This document shows positions 19,874-28,339 of a stretch of 64,000 bases of DNA, in pieces. The position numbers and the translations under genes are program-made. Under the pieces are notes generated by a model. It was not told where the DNA came from and did no database searches. It was given only the letters and a program-made list of their open reading frames with translations. Every line of letters starts with the position of its first letter. The stretch's first letter is position 1. The DNA is from Paraburkholderia antibiotica (GTDB lineage: Bacteria > Pseudomonadota > Gammaproteobacteria > Burkholderiales > Burkholderiaceae): NCBI RefSeq assembly GCF_012927125.1, contig NZ_JABBFZ010000028.1:1-64000 (forward strand), in the 5' to 3' direction.

Positions 19874-21046
19874 TTAGAACGAGGTGCGCAGACCGGCGGT
19901 GACGACCCACGGATTGAAGCCCGGGGTGACCGTCGCATAGGTCGAGTTGAGCAGCGCGAAGCCCTGGGTCGAGTGGCTGTTGTTGGTGATTCGCGCGGCG
20001 TAGCCGTACAGCTGCGTGCGCCTCGACAGGAAATACACGTAGCCGACGTTATAAGCCATCGCGCGCGCGTCGCCGTTCTCGATGCGGCGCGCAACGCCCA
20101 GTTCGATGTCGCCGGGGCCGGCCGGAATCCGCGCGTTCAGCATGAACGACGACGCGAACCACGCGGTGGAGTCGGTGCGCTTCGAATACAGATAGTTCGC
20201 GCCGATCACGTTGTTGGAGTTGGGGATCTGATACGTCGCGCCGACGATCTGCGTGATTTGCGACGATGCCGACAGCGTCGTCGCGTTCTCGTAGTACTGG
20301 TAGCGGTTCACGCCGTAGCCGAGCATCAGCCCGTTCTTCGCGTACTGCACGTTCATGCCGAGATTGCGGCCGTCGGCGGTCTGCCCGCTCGCGTTCTGCG
20401 CGCCGAACGAATAGCCGAGTTCCGCCGAGAAGCCGCCGAGCGTATTCGGTGTGCGGTAGCGCACCGAGTTCGAATAGAAGCCGCCGGTGCCCGACTTGCC
20501 GAGCGTCGTCGTGTGTTGCAGCGACATGATCGCGGCCGGGTTCGACAGGCCGTAGGTGCCGACGTCCGAACCGAGGTAGACCCAGTAGATCGGCAGATAC
20601 AGATTGCCGGCGTCGATGCTGCCGTAGCGATCGCTCGACAGACCCACCGCCGCGCCCCGATTGAACATCGTCGCGCCGCCGCCCACGCCGGTATAGGTAT
20701 TGAAGCCGGTTTCGAGCTGGAAGTTCGCGTGATACCCGCCGCCCAGATCCTCGCTGCCACGGAAGCCGAAGCGCGACGCCTGCAGGTTGCCGCTCGCGGC
20801 CATCGCGGTCGGCGACACATTGCTATTGAACTTGCCGTACTGCACCGCCGCGTCGACGATCCCGTACAGCGTGACGCTCGATTGCGCATGCGCGGCCGGC
20901 ACGCCCGCGCATGCGGCGGCAAGCGTACACAGCTTGAGGCCGTGGCCGAGCAGACGGCGTTTGCCGCCGCGCGTGCGGTGAGTGTCGGGTTGCGAGTTGC
21001 GGTTTTGCGTACCGCAGTAGTGCGAAGTATTTTTTTCGGCTGCCAT
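19874..21046 (-). CDS. Burkholderia-type outer membrane porin (OmpC-like)
   Basis: A general-diffusion trimeric porin of the Gram-negative porin family common in Burkholderiaceae, 390 residues. An amino-terminal signal peptide (hydrophobic LCTLAAACAGVPAAHA near residues 39-54) precedes QSSVTLYGIVDAAVQY, the first beta strand. RFGFRGSEDLGGG is the family signature, and the chain ends in F (TAGLRTSF), as needed for outer-membrane insertion. ATG at 21046 is preferred over the TTG one codon earlier; GGAG lies upstream. It sits between the pipecolate and sulfoquinovose loci and could serve uptake of substrates of the latter, but nothing in the sequence proves specificity. Confidence 0.92.
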   Translation of the reverse strand: MAAEKNTSHYCGTQNRNSQPDTHRTRGGKRRLLGHGLKLCTLAAACAGVPAAHAQSSVTLYGIVDAAVQYGKFNSNVSPTAMAASGNLQASRFGFRGSEDLGGGYHANFQLETGFNTYTGVGGGATMFNRGAAVGLSSDRYGSIDAGNLYLPIYWVYLGSDVGTYGLSNPAAIMSLQHTTTLGKSGTGGFYSNSVRYRTPNTLGGFSAELGYSFGAQNASGQTADGRNLGMNVQYAKNGLMLGYGVNRYQYYENATTLSASSQITQIVGATYQIPNSNNVIGANYLYSKRTDSTAWFASSFMLNARIPAGPGDIELGVARRIENGDARAMAYNVGYVYFLSRRTQLYGYAARITNNSHSTQGFALLNSTYATVTPGFNPWVVTAGLRTSF

Positions 21047-21145
21047 CAAAGCGTCTCCAGACCTGTATTTTCTGTTTTAATCACACCCACGAACTTCGAT
21101 CGAACTTCAACCGAAGCTCGATCGCTCCACTTCAATCGATCCGTC

Positions 21146-21949
21146 TCACCCCACCACCGACACCTGCGCGAGCCCCGCATCGACGACGAGGTTCTGCCCA
21201 GTGATCGCCGCGGCCTGCGGGCTCGCGAGGAACAGCACCGCGTCGGCGATATGCGAGGGCTCGACGCGAAACTTCAGACATTGCAGATCGATGAACTGCT
21301 TATCGGCGCTCGCATCGCGCCACAGCGCGCTTTGCCGTTCGGTGACGACCGCGCCGGGCAACACTGCGTTCACGCGGATGTTCTGTTCGCCGAGTTCGCG
21401 CGCGAGCGTGCGCGTGATGCCGGAAATCGCCGCCTTCGACGCGGTATAGCCGATCAGATTCGGCCGCCCGCGCAGCCACGAAATCGAGCCGAGATTGATG
21501 ATCGAGCCGCCGCCGGCCGCCTGCATCGCGGGGACGACGCGCTGCGTCGCGAACACGTGATGCGTGAGATTCACCGCGAGCATGTCGTGCCACATCTCGA
21601 CGCTCAGATCGCCGAGCGCGTGACGCGTATCGCGGCCCGCGTTGTTCACGAGCGTGCGGATCGGGCCGAACGCGCGCGCCGCGTCGTCGAGCACAACGCG
21701 ATAGGCGTCGATGTCGCGCACGTCGCAAACGGCGAACCACGGCTTCAGACGCTTCACGTCGTCGCCGTTGTCGGTCGCGGCGAGACGTTCGCACAAGGCC
21801 TGGGCCGCCGCGCTATCGATGTCGCAGAACGCGACCTGTGCGCCCTGCTCCCAGAACGCTTCGACCAGCGCTTCGCCGATGCCGGACGCGCCGCCGGAAA
21901 TGAACGCGAGCTGGCCCGCGAGGCCCGGATAAAGTGGCCGTGATGTCAT
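21146..21949 (-). CDS. SDR-family sugar dehydrogenase, sulfoquinovose 1-dehydrogenase candidate
   Basis: Short-chain dehydrogenase of 267 residues. The nucleotide motif SGGASGIG lies at 18-25, NNAG at 102-105, catalytic Ser at 155 and YTASK giving Tyr168/Lys172. In the sulfo-Entner-Doudoroff pathway an SDR oxidises sulfoquinovose at C1 to the lactone with NAD+. All the other sulfo-ED enzyme types are its operon neighbours, so this role is a strong context inference. It is the last gene of the operon, and its ATG overlaps the epimerase stop as ATGA. By itself the sequence could equally be another aldose dehydrogenase. Confidence 0.85.
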   Translation of the reverse strand: MTSRPLYPGLAGQLAFISGGASGIGEALVEAFWEQGAQVAFCDIDSAAAQALCERLAATDNGDDVKRLKPWFAVCDVRDIDAYRVVLDDAARAFGPIRTLVNNAGRDTRHALGDLSVEMWHDMLAVNLTHHVFATQRVVPAMQAAGGGSIINLGSISWLRGRPNLIGYTASKAAISGITRTLARELGEQNIRVNAVLPGAVVTERQSALWRDASADKQFIDLQCLKFRVEPSHIADAVLFLASPQAAAITGQNLVVDAGLAQVSVVG

Positions 21950-22839
21950 GACTGTGTCCTTGCAGATTCGGGTGTGGGCGGCGACAGCGTGAGCCGCATC
22001 CGCGCGTCGAGCGTCGCACCCGCTTCGAGCACGTGCATCGCCGGCTCGACACCGTTGAGCGCGTTATTCGGATGGCTGACCGGCTCGAACGCGTAGAACG
22101 GCTGGCCTTCGGGGCGAAACAGCACCGCGCAGCGCAACGCTTCGCTCGCGTCGATCGCTATGCGGTGATGCGGCGAGTCGATCGATGCGGCGCGGCTCCA
22201 GCCGGTGAAGCAGTTGTCGATCACCGTGTCGTCGAGTGGCCGCGGTGCCGGCGGTGCGACGCTTTCGCACGGCAGCCGGTCGGGACCGCTGACCAGCATC
22301 GCGTCCCAGTGCGTAACGAGCCGCGTGTTGCCGAGCGCCGTCTGCAGCGGGAAGAACGGATGCCAGCCGAGCCCGGCCGGCGCACGGCGCGCGTCGAGAT
22401 TGGTGAGGCTCATCGTCAACACGAGCGTGTCGCCTTCGATGCAAAAACGCTGCCGCGCTTCGAACGCGAACGGCCACGAACTATCGGGCGTATGGCTCAA
22501 ACGCAGAGCGAGCGCGGTGTCGCTGTGCGACTCCACCGCCCATTCGCGCTGAAAGCCGACGCCATGAATCGAGTGCGGCTCGTCGGGGAAATTCGTGTGC
22601 AGCGTATAGGCCTCACCGTCGAACTCGAAGCGCGCGAAGCCGACGCGATTCGAAAACGGCACCAGCGGATAGCACGCGGTCTTGCGCACCAGCGCCGCCG
22701 CGAGGTGTTCGTCGGTGGTCGGGCGCAGCACGTCGTGACCGCGCCAGCGCGCATCGACGACCGAACCGCCGAGCGACGGCGCGAGCCGCACGCGCCACGC
22801 GTCGCTGGTCAGTTCGAGCAGGGGATGAACGGCGCTCAT
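21946..22839 (-). CDS. Aldose 1-epimerase family protein, sulfoquinovose mutarotase candidate
   Basis: Galactose-mutarotase-like protein (297 residues). It carries FSNRVGFARFEF (about 60-71), HSIHGVGF with the catalytic-type His pair near 89-92, and GLGWHPFFPL near 158 with the second conserved His. Such enzymes interconvert alpha and beta anomers. In a sulfoquinovose operon it would supply the anomer needed by the dehydrogenase after the glycosidase releases sulfoquinovose. ATG at 22839 sits one base after the aldolase stop (TGAGATG), so it is translationally coupled. Substrate is inferred from neighbours. Confidence 0.85.
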   Translation of the reverse strand: MSAVHPLLELTSDAWRVRLAPSLGGSVVDARWRGHDVLRPTTDEHLAAALVRKTACYPLVPFSNRVGFARFEFDGEAYTLHTNFPDEPHSIHGVGFQREWAVESHSDTALALRLSHTPDSSWPFAFEARQRFCIEGDTLVLTMSLTNLDARRAPAGLGWHPFFPLQTALGNTRLVTHWDAMLVSGPDRLPCESVAPPAPRPLDDTVIDNCFTGWSRAASIDSPHHRIAIDASEALRCAVLFRPEGQPFYAFEPVSHPNNALNGVEPAMHVLEAGATLDARMRLTLSPPTPESARTQS

Positions 22840-22840
22840 C

Positions 22841-23677
22841 TCAGTACGGGCCGCCCGCATTCTCGGCCGGCTGCGCGTCGGTCAGCTCGGCGATGAACGC
22901 ATTGGCCTGACGCATCATCATGCCCATGTCCGATGCGATCGCGACGAAGTCGTAGCCCATCTCGACGAACTCGCGCACCATCGCCGGCGTCGGTCCGACG
23001 ATGCCGATCGGCACGCCCACCGCGTTCGCGCGGCGCGCGCAATCGGCCAGCGCCGCGCGCACTTCCGGGTCGGCGAGATTGCCGATCTTGCCCATTGCCG
23101 CCGACAGATCGCCGGGGCCGACGAACAGCGCATCGACGCCCGGCACCGCGGCGATCGCTTCGAGTTGCGCGATCGCTTCCGGCGTCTCCAGTTGCAGGAT
23201 GCAGGCGGTCGCTTCGTTCGCGCGTTTGCCGAATTCGCTCCACGTGCCGTAGCGGCTCGCCCGATGCATCGCCGCGAAACCGCGCGTGCCGAGCGGCGGG
23301 AACTTCGTGCACGCGACAGCCGCGCGCGCTTCCTCGACGCTCTGCACGAACGGGAACATCAGCGTCGGTGCACCCATGTCGAGCGCGCGCTTCGCGAGCG
23401 TCGGGTCGGTCTTCGCGAGCCGCACGATCGGCGCCGCGCCGCCGCAATCCACCGCCTGCAGCAGATGCAGCACGTCGGTGAATTCGAGCGGCACGTGTTC
23501 CATATCGATCAGCAACCAGTCGAAGCCGGCATGGCCGAGCGCTTCGGCGCTCGCGGGCGAGCTCGCCATCAGCCACGTGCCGAGCGGTTTCGCGCGCATC
23601 GTGCTGGTGCCGGCCGGTGCTTTCAGCGCATCGCGGAACGCATTGCGCGTGGGGTCCTGTCTGTATCGTTGAGTCAT
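22841..23677 (-). CDS. HpcH/HpaI-type aldolase, 2-keto-3,6-dideoxy-6-sulfogluconate aldolase candidate
   Basis: Metal-dependent class II aldolase of the HpcH/HpaI family (278 residues). The family core is visible: LGTWLMASSP near 32, DWLLIDMEH near 52 (Glu region), QLETPEAIAQLEAI near 150 with the metal-binding Glu, and DALFVGPGDLSAAMG near 170. In sulfo-ED this enzyme type splits 2-keto-3,6-dideoxy-6-sulfogluconate into pyruvate and sulfolactaldehyde. Start ATG at 23677 with AGGA seven bases upstream; a longer frame inside the dehydratase gene is a shadow. It follows the dehydratase by 25 bases. Confidence 0.9.
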   Translation of the reverse strand: MTQRYRQDPTRNAFRDALKAPAGTSTMRAKPLGTWLMASSPASAEALGHAGFDWLLIDMEHVPLEFTDVLHLLQAVDCGGAAPIVRLAKTDPTLAKRALDMGAPTLMFPFVQSVEEARAAVACTKFPPLGTRGFAAMHRASRYGTWSEFGKRANEATACILQLETPEAIAQLEAIAAVPGVDALFVGPGDLSAAMGKIGNLADPEVRAALADCARRANAVGVPIGIVGPTPAMVREFVEMGYDFVAIASDMGMMMRQANAFIAELTDAQPAENAGGPY

Positions 23678-23702
23678 CACGTATCCTGGGGAAGCTGAAG
23701 AA

Positions 23703-25499
23703 TCAGAAGATGGGCGGTTCGACCGGTTCTTCGAAGCCGGCGAGGAAGTCGAAATCGCAGCCCTGGTCGGCCTGCGTGACGTGATCGACGTAAAGGCGGA
23801 TGTAGCCGCGCTGGCGCGGTTTCGGCGGCGCACGCCACGCTTCGCGGCGAGTGGCCAGTTCTTCGTCGGACAGCAGCACATCGATGCGCCCCGCCGCGAC
23901 GTCGAGCTCGATCACGTCACCGGTACGGATCAGCGCGAGCGGGCCGCCCGCCGCCGCCTCGGGCGCGACGTGCAGCACACAGGTGCCGTAATGGGTGCCG
24001 CTCATGCGCGCATCGGAAATGCGCAGCATGTCGCGCACGCCGGCGGCAAGCAGCTTCTTCGGGATCGGCAGATTGCCCCACTCGGGCATGCCCGGCGCGC
24101 CGATCGGACCGCCGCCGCGCAGCACCAGCACGGTGTCCGCATCGACGTCGAGATCGGGCGCGTGAATCTGCGCATTCATTTCGGCGACCGAATCGAATAC
24201 CAGCGCGCGGCCGCGATGCTTGAGCAGATGCGGACTCGCCGCGCTCGGCTTGATCACGGCGCCCGACGGCGCGAGGTTGCCGCGCAGCACCGCGAGCGCC
24301 GCGCCTTCGGTGACGGGGTTATCGAGCGCGCGGATCGCGTCTTCGCCTTGCGGACGCATGCCCGCCTCGAAGGCCGCGAGGTTTTCGCCGAGCGTGTTGC
24401 CGTTCACCGTCAGGCAGTCGAGCGACAGCCGCGCCTTGAGCTGCGCGAGCAACGCCGGCAAACCGCCCGCGTAATAGAAGTCCTCCATCAGCCGCGCGCC
24501 CGACGGGAAGATGTCGGCGAGCACCGGAATGTTCGCGCCGACGCGCGAGATTTCATCGAGCGTCAACGGCACGTTGCCACGGCCCGCGATCGCGATCGTG
24601 TGAATCGCCGCATTGGTCGAGCCGCCGAGCGCCATATACGCGACGATGCCGTTCTCGACCGCCGCGCGATTGAAGAAACGGCTCGGCTTCAGGTCCTCCC
24701 ACACCATCCCGACGATGCGTTCGCCGCTCGCCGAGCACATGCGCGGATGCGCGGAATCCATCGCCGGAATGCTGGTCGCGCCGGGCAGCGTGAAGCCCAT
24801 CGCCTCGACGATCGAGGTCATCGTGCTGGCGGTGCCCATCGTGTTGCACGTGCCGGGCGCACGCGTCATCCGCGCTTCGAGCGAAATCCATTCGGTCTGC
24901 TCGAGATTGCCGGCCACGTATTCGTCCCAGAACTTCTTCGTATGCGTGCCCGCGCCAACCGCCTGGCCGCGATGGCGATCGCTCAGCATCGGGCCGGCCG
25001 GCACGAAGATACACGGAAGATCCGCCGACAGCGCGCCCATCAGCAAACCCGGCGTGGTCTTGTCGCAACCGCCCATCAGCACCGCGCCGTCGATCGGCAG
25101 CGAGCGCAGCAGCTCCTCGGTTTCGATCGCGAGCAGGTTCCGGTAGATCATCGTGGTCGGCTTGACCATCACCTCGCCGAGCGACATCGCCGGCAGTTCG
25201 AACGGCATGCCGCCCGCCTGCAGGATGCCGCGCTTGACCGCCTCCGCGCGCTCGCGCAGATGCGCGTGACACGGCGACAGATCGCTCCACGTATTGATAA
25301 TCGCGATCACCGGTCGCGACATGAATTCCTCGCGGCGCAAACCCATCTGCTGCAGACGCTGACGATGCGCGAACGAGCGCATGTCGTCGGGCGCGAGCCA
25401 GCGCTGGCTGCGCAGATCGGCGAGTTGTTTGAGCTTGAGCTTGTCTTCTTGCACGATAGTGAGAGCCGAAGGCTTAGGAAGAGGGTTGGGACCGCGCAT
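23703..25499 (-). CDS. IlvD/Edd-type sugar-acid dehydratase, sulfogluconate dehydratase candidate
   Basis: Iron-sulfur dehydratase of the IlvD/Edd family, 598 residues, close to the sugar-acid dehydratase branch. The cluster-ligand segments are LSPCHAHL near 75, GGCDKTTPG near 143 and GTCNTMGTAST near 214, and the carboxyl domain has DARMSGTHYGTC near 498. In the sulfo-ED route it removes water from 6-deoxy-6-sulfogluconate to give the keto-deoxy intermediate. Its first codons overlap the end of the TauE gene by 26 bases, consistent with one polycistron. On sequence alone another aldonate substrate cannot be excluded. Confidence 0.9.
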   Translation of the reverse strand: MRGPNPLPKPSALTIVQEDKLKLKQLADLRSQRWLAPDDMRSFAHRQRLQQMGLRREEFMSRPVIAIINTWSDLSPCHAHLRERAEAVKRGILQAGGMPFELPAMSLGEVMVKPTTMIYRNLLAIETEELLRSLPIDGAVLMGGCDKTTPGLLMGALSADLPCIFVPAGPMLSDRHRGQAVGAGTHTKKFWDEYVAGNLEQTEWISLEARMTRAPGTCNTMGTASTMTSIVEAMGFTLPGATSIPAMDSAHPRMCSASGERIVGMVWEDLKPSRFFNRAAVENGIVAYMALGGSTNAAIHTIAIAGRGNVPLTLDEISRVGANIPVLADIFPSGARLMEDFYYAGGLPALLAQLKARLSLDCLTVNGNTLGENLAAFEAGMRPQGEDAIRALDNPVTEGAALAVLRGNLAPSGAVIKPSAASPHLLKHRGRALVFDSVAEMNAQIHAPDLDVDADTVLVLRGGGPIGAPGMPEWGNLPIPKKLLAAGVRDMLRISDARMSGTHYGTCVLHVAPEAAAGGPLALIRTGDVIELDVAAGRIDVLLSDEELATRREAWRAPPKPRQRGYIRLYVDHVTQADQGCDFDFLAGFEEPVEPPIF

Positions 25500-26271
25500 G
25501 CTGCGCGGCGAAGGCCGAGGTCACCGCGGGAGCGACGAGGCTCGCGCCGGCGCAGGCCAGCAACACGAACACGACACGGCGCACCGCGCTCGGCGACCAG
25601 CCCGGCGGATAACGGCGCGCGAGCCACGTCAGCAGCAGCACGACCGGCAGCGCCTCCAGACTCAGCGCGACCGAGTCGGCGCCGAAGCGGCCTTGCTGCA
25701 GCACGATCAACAACCGCAGCACCGCGTTCACCGCGAAAATCAGCACCAGCGTGTCGCGCACGACCAATCGGTCGAGCGGCTGGCGATACAGGTGGAACAC
25801 CATCGGCGGCCCGGCGCTCGCGAACACGCCGCCCATCACGCCTGAGAGCACGCCATAGAAACCGAATTCGCCCGGGCCCGACAACTGCGCACGCGGCTTC
25901 GTCTGCACGACCAGCAGCACGCTGCACGCGAGAATCGCGATACCGAGCACGACGCGCAGCACGCCGATCGCGTTATCGGACAGCCACGCGAGCAGGAACG
26001 CGCCGAGCGCGACGCCGACGAGGCTGCTGCCGAAGGTCGGCGCGACGATCGCGCGCGGCAACGGCGGCATCCGGCGCACCAGCAGCGCGGCGTTCGCGAG
26101 CACCATCACCGTGACGACGTTCGCGGCGACCGGCAGCGGCGCGAGATGAAACACCGCGACGAGGCCCAGCAACACGAGGCCGAACGCGAAGCCGGTCAGG
26201 CTCTGCGTGAACGTCGCGAGCGCGACGCACAGCGCGAACATCAGGTGATGGAACCACGGCGCGCCGCTCAT
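25474..26271 (-). CDS. TauE/SafE-family anion exporter
   Basis: An integral membrane protein (265 residues) with about eight hydrophobic segments and the family's repeated pattern (LVLLGLVAVFHLAPLPVAANV near 35; GVLSGVMGGVFASAGPP near 150). TauE/SafE proteins export small sulfonates and related anions. Inside a sulfoquinovose operon it probably exports the C3 sulfonate end product, as TauE-type proteins do in other sulfoglycolytic gene sets. The start ATG at 26271 shares its A with the upstream stop (TGATG). Confidence 0.87.
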   Translation of the reverse strand: MSGAPWFHHLMFALCVALATFTQSLTGFAFGLVLLGLVAVFHLAPLPVAANVVTVMVLANAALLVRRMPPLPRAIVAPTFGSSLVGVALGAFLLAWLSDNAIGVLRVVLGIAILACSVLLVVQTKPRAQLSGPGEFGFYGVLSGVMGGVFASAGPPMVFHLYRQPLDRLVVRDTLVLIFAVNAVLRLLIVLQQGRFGADSVALSLEALPVVLLLTWLARRYPPGWSPSAVRRVVFVLLACAGASLVAPAVTSAFAAQHARSQPSS

Positions 26272-28307
26272 CACAGATCCTTCGCGAGCGCGAGCCATTG
26301 CGCGGCCCGCGCGGCGCCACGGCGCACGAACACCGGCGGCTCGCCGAGCGGCGCGGCGACCGTCACACGCTGGCCGCCGTCATGATCCGCACCACTCCAC
26401 AGATGCGTCCACGCATCGCCAGCCGGCAGATAGACGCTCCATTCGGCGGCGCCCGCCGCATGCACCGGCGCGACCAGCAGATCGCGGCCGTACAGGTACT
26501 GGTCCTGAATCGCGTAGGTCGCGGCGTCGTGTTCGTAGTGCAGGAACAGCGGCCGCTGCAACGGCAGACCGCGCGCCGCCGCTTCGTCGACGAGCCCCTG
26601 CACGTAGGGCTTCAGCGCGACGAACAGACGCGTCATCCGCGCGAAGTGCGCGAGCACGCCGGCGTCCTGCCAGAACTGGAAGTTCTCGGCGGGACGATTG
26701 CCTTCGTGCGTGCGCATCACCGGCGTGAACGCGGCCATTTCGGCCCAGCGCTGGAACAGCTCGGGTGTGCGCACGTTGCCGAACAGGCTCGTATAACCGC
26801 CGATGTCGCTGTGGTGATACGCATTGCCGAGCAAGCCCGACGACAGCGCGCCGCAGATCACCGTCTGCAGGCCGTCGTGGCGCGTGAAATCGACCGACTG
26901 GTCGCCGGCCCACAGCAGCGGACAATGCGCCTGCACGCCCGTGTAGCCCGCGCGCATGAAGAACAGCGCGTCGCCGGAGCGGCCCGCGCTAGCGATCGCG
27001 CGCGCGTTGACTTCGGCCCACAGCGTCGGCCACGCGTTGTGCATCAGCATCGCGTCGACGCCGTTGGCGAGCGCGAGGTCGGTCGGCAGATATTCGCCGA
27101 AGTCGGCCATCCAGCCGTCGAGGCCGCGCTCGAGCATTTCAGCGCGAATCACGCGCTCCTCGAACCAGCGCGCCGCCGCCGGATTCGTGAAGTCGACCAC
27201 GCCGCAATCGAACTCGCCGAAATCGACGAGGTAGTCGCCGCCGTCGACGCGCGTCGCCAGATAGCCGGCCGCGCGCGCTTCTTCATACAGCGAACCGTCA
27301 TTACACAGATACGGGTTCACGTAACCGAGGAAACGCACACCGTCCTGCTTCAGTTGCGCAAGCCACGCGTCGTGATCCGGATAGCGCTCGTCGTTCCAGC
27401 GCCAGTTCCAGAACAGCCGCTTGCCGAACGAGGTCTGACGGATGCCGGCCCAGTCCTCGCACCACAAGCCGCTGACCGCGACGCCCGCCGCACGGCTCGC
27501 GTCGAAAATCTGCTGCGCGTGCTCACGGCCGTTCTTCAGACCGAGGATCGCGCCATCCATCACCCAACTCGGCAGCGCCGGCTGACGGCCGAAGCGCAGC
27601 GAGATACGCTCGACCAGCTCGACGAAGGTATCGGCGACGATGAATTCGAGTCGCTCCGGCACCGCCCAGAATTGCAGCTCGTGCCAGTCGTCGTGACGGA
27701 AATCAAAGTCCGCATACGCGGTCGTTTCGGCGTGCAGGCAGTACTTGCGCGACGACACGAAGGTCGGTTGCGGATAGTTCGTGTGGTAGTAGTCGCCGCC
27801 CGCCTTCGAGGTCACGTCGGCCTGCCACGTCAGATGCGTGCTCTTGTCGCGACCGACGCCGGGCTCCGAGGTCCACAGCGGAAAGTGCCGGCCGCGCAGG
27901 TCGAAATACGACATCTGCTCGCCGCAGCCCCACACGTGTTCATCGGCCTGCGCGGGCACGCGCCACCACACGCGATTCAGCGACGCGTTGCCGGTCAGCT
28001 CCAGCGTCGCGCCGTTCGCGGTGCGCCGCGCGACGACGGTCAGCTCGGCCGGCGCGCCCGGCTGACGGGCGAGTTCGATGCGCACGCTGCCGTCGGCGTC
28101 GTGGGTGAGGCGCGCATCGCGCAGCGCCACGCGTTCGTCGACGTAATCGCTGATATCGAAGTTGCCGCGATACATCTCGACCGTCGGCGTGCCGTGCCCG
28201 ACGAACACCGCCGGCGCCTGCGGGGTGTGCTCGAACAGCGTGCGGTTCGCCACGCGCAGCACCACGCTGCCGTTTGCCTGACCGTTCGACTCTGTCTGCC
28301 AGTCCAT
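26271..28307 (-). CDS. yihQ: GH31 sulfoquinovosidase (YihQ-type)
   Basis: Glycoside hydrolase family 31 enzyme that releases sulfoquinovose from sulfoquinovosyl glycerol or lipid headgroups. Its 678 residues equal the length I recall for E. coli YihQ. The catalytic nucleophile is Asp402 in GWMADFGEYLP and the acid/base Asp469 in LLWAGDQSVDF. The YihQ sulfonate-recognition residues are all present at matching offsets: Arg297 and Trp300 in GKRLFWNW (R301/W304 in E. coli) and Tyr505 in SDIGGYT (Y508). This set separates sulfoquinovosidases from ordinary alpha-glucosidases. Start ATG at 28307 with AAGGA upstream. It sits 32 bases after the symporter gene and overlaps tauE. Confidence 0.95.
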   Translation of the reverse strand: MDWQTESNGQANGSVVLRVANRTLFEHTPQAPAVFVGHGTPTVEMYRGNFDISDYVDERVALRDARLTHDADGSVRIELARQPGAPAELTVVARRTANGATLELTGNASLNRVWWRVPAQADEHVWGCGEQMSYFDLRGRHFPLWTSEPGVGRDKSTHLTWQADVTSKAGGDYYHTNYPQPTFVSSRKYCLHAETTAYADFDFRHDDWHELQFWAVPERLEFIVADTFVELVERISLRFGRQPALPSWVMDGAILGLKNGREHAQQIFDASRAAGVAVSGLWCEDWAGIRQTSFGKRLFWNWRWNDERYPDHDAWLAQLKQDGVRFLGYVNPYLCNDGSLYEEARAAGYLATRVDGGDYLVDFGEFDCGVVDFTNPAAARWFEERVIRAEMLERGLDGWMADFGEYLPTDLALANGVDAMLMHNAWPTLWAEVNARAIASAGRSGDALFFMRAGYTGVQAHCPLLWAGDQSVDFTRHDGLQTVICGALSSGLLGNAYHHSDIGGYTSLFGNVRTPELFQRWAEMAAFTPVMRTHEGNRPAENFQFWQDAGVLAHFARMTRLFVALKPYVQGLVDEAAARGLPLQRPLFLHYEHDAATYAIQDQYLYGRDLLVAPVHAAGAAEWSVYLPAGDAWTHLWSGADHDGGQRVTVAAPLGEPPVFVRRGAARAAQWLALAKDL

Positions 28308-28339
28308 CACTTTCGTCCTTGCTTCGTATTGCAGAGTAA

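Noticed and set aside
26271-28307. GH31 enzyme as ordinary alpha-glucosidase or xylosidase
   Set aside because: All YihQ sulfonate-binding residues are present at matching positions and the neighbours are sulfo-ED types.
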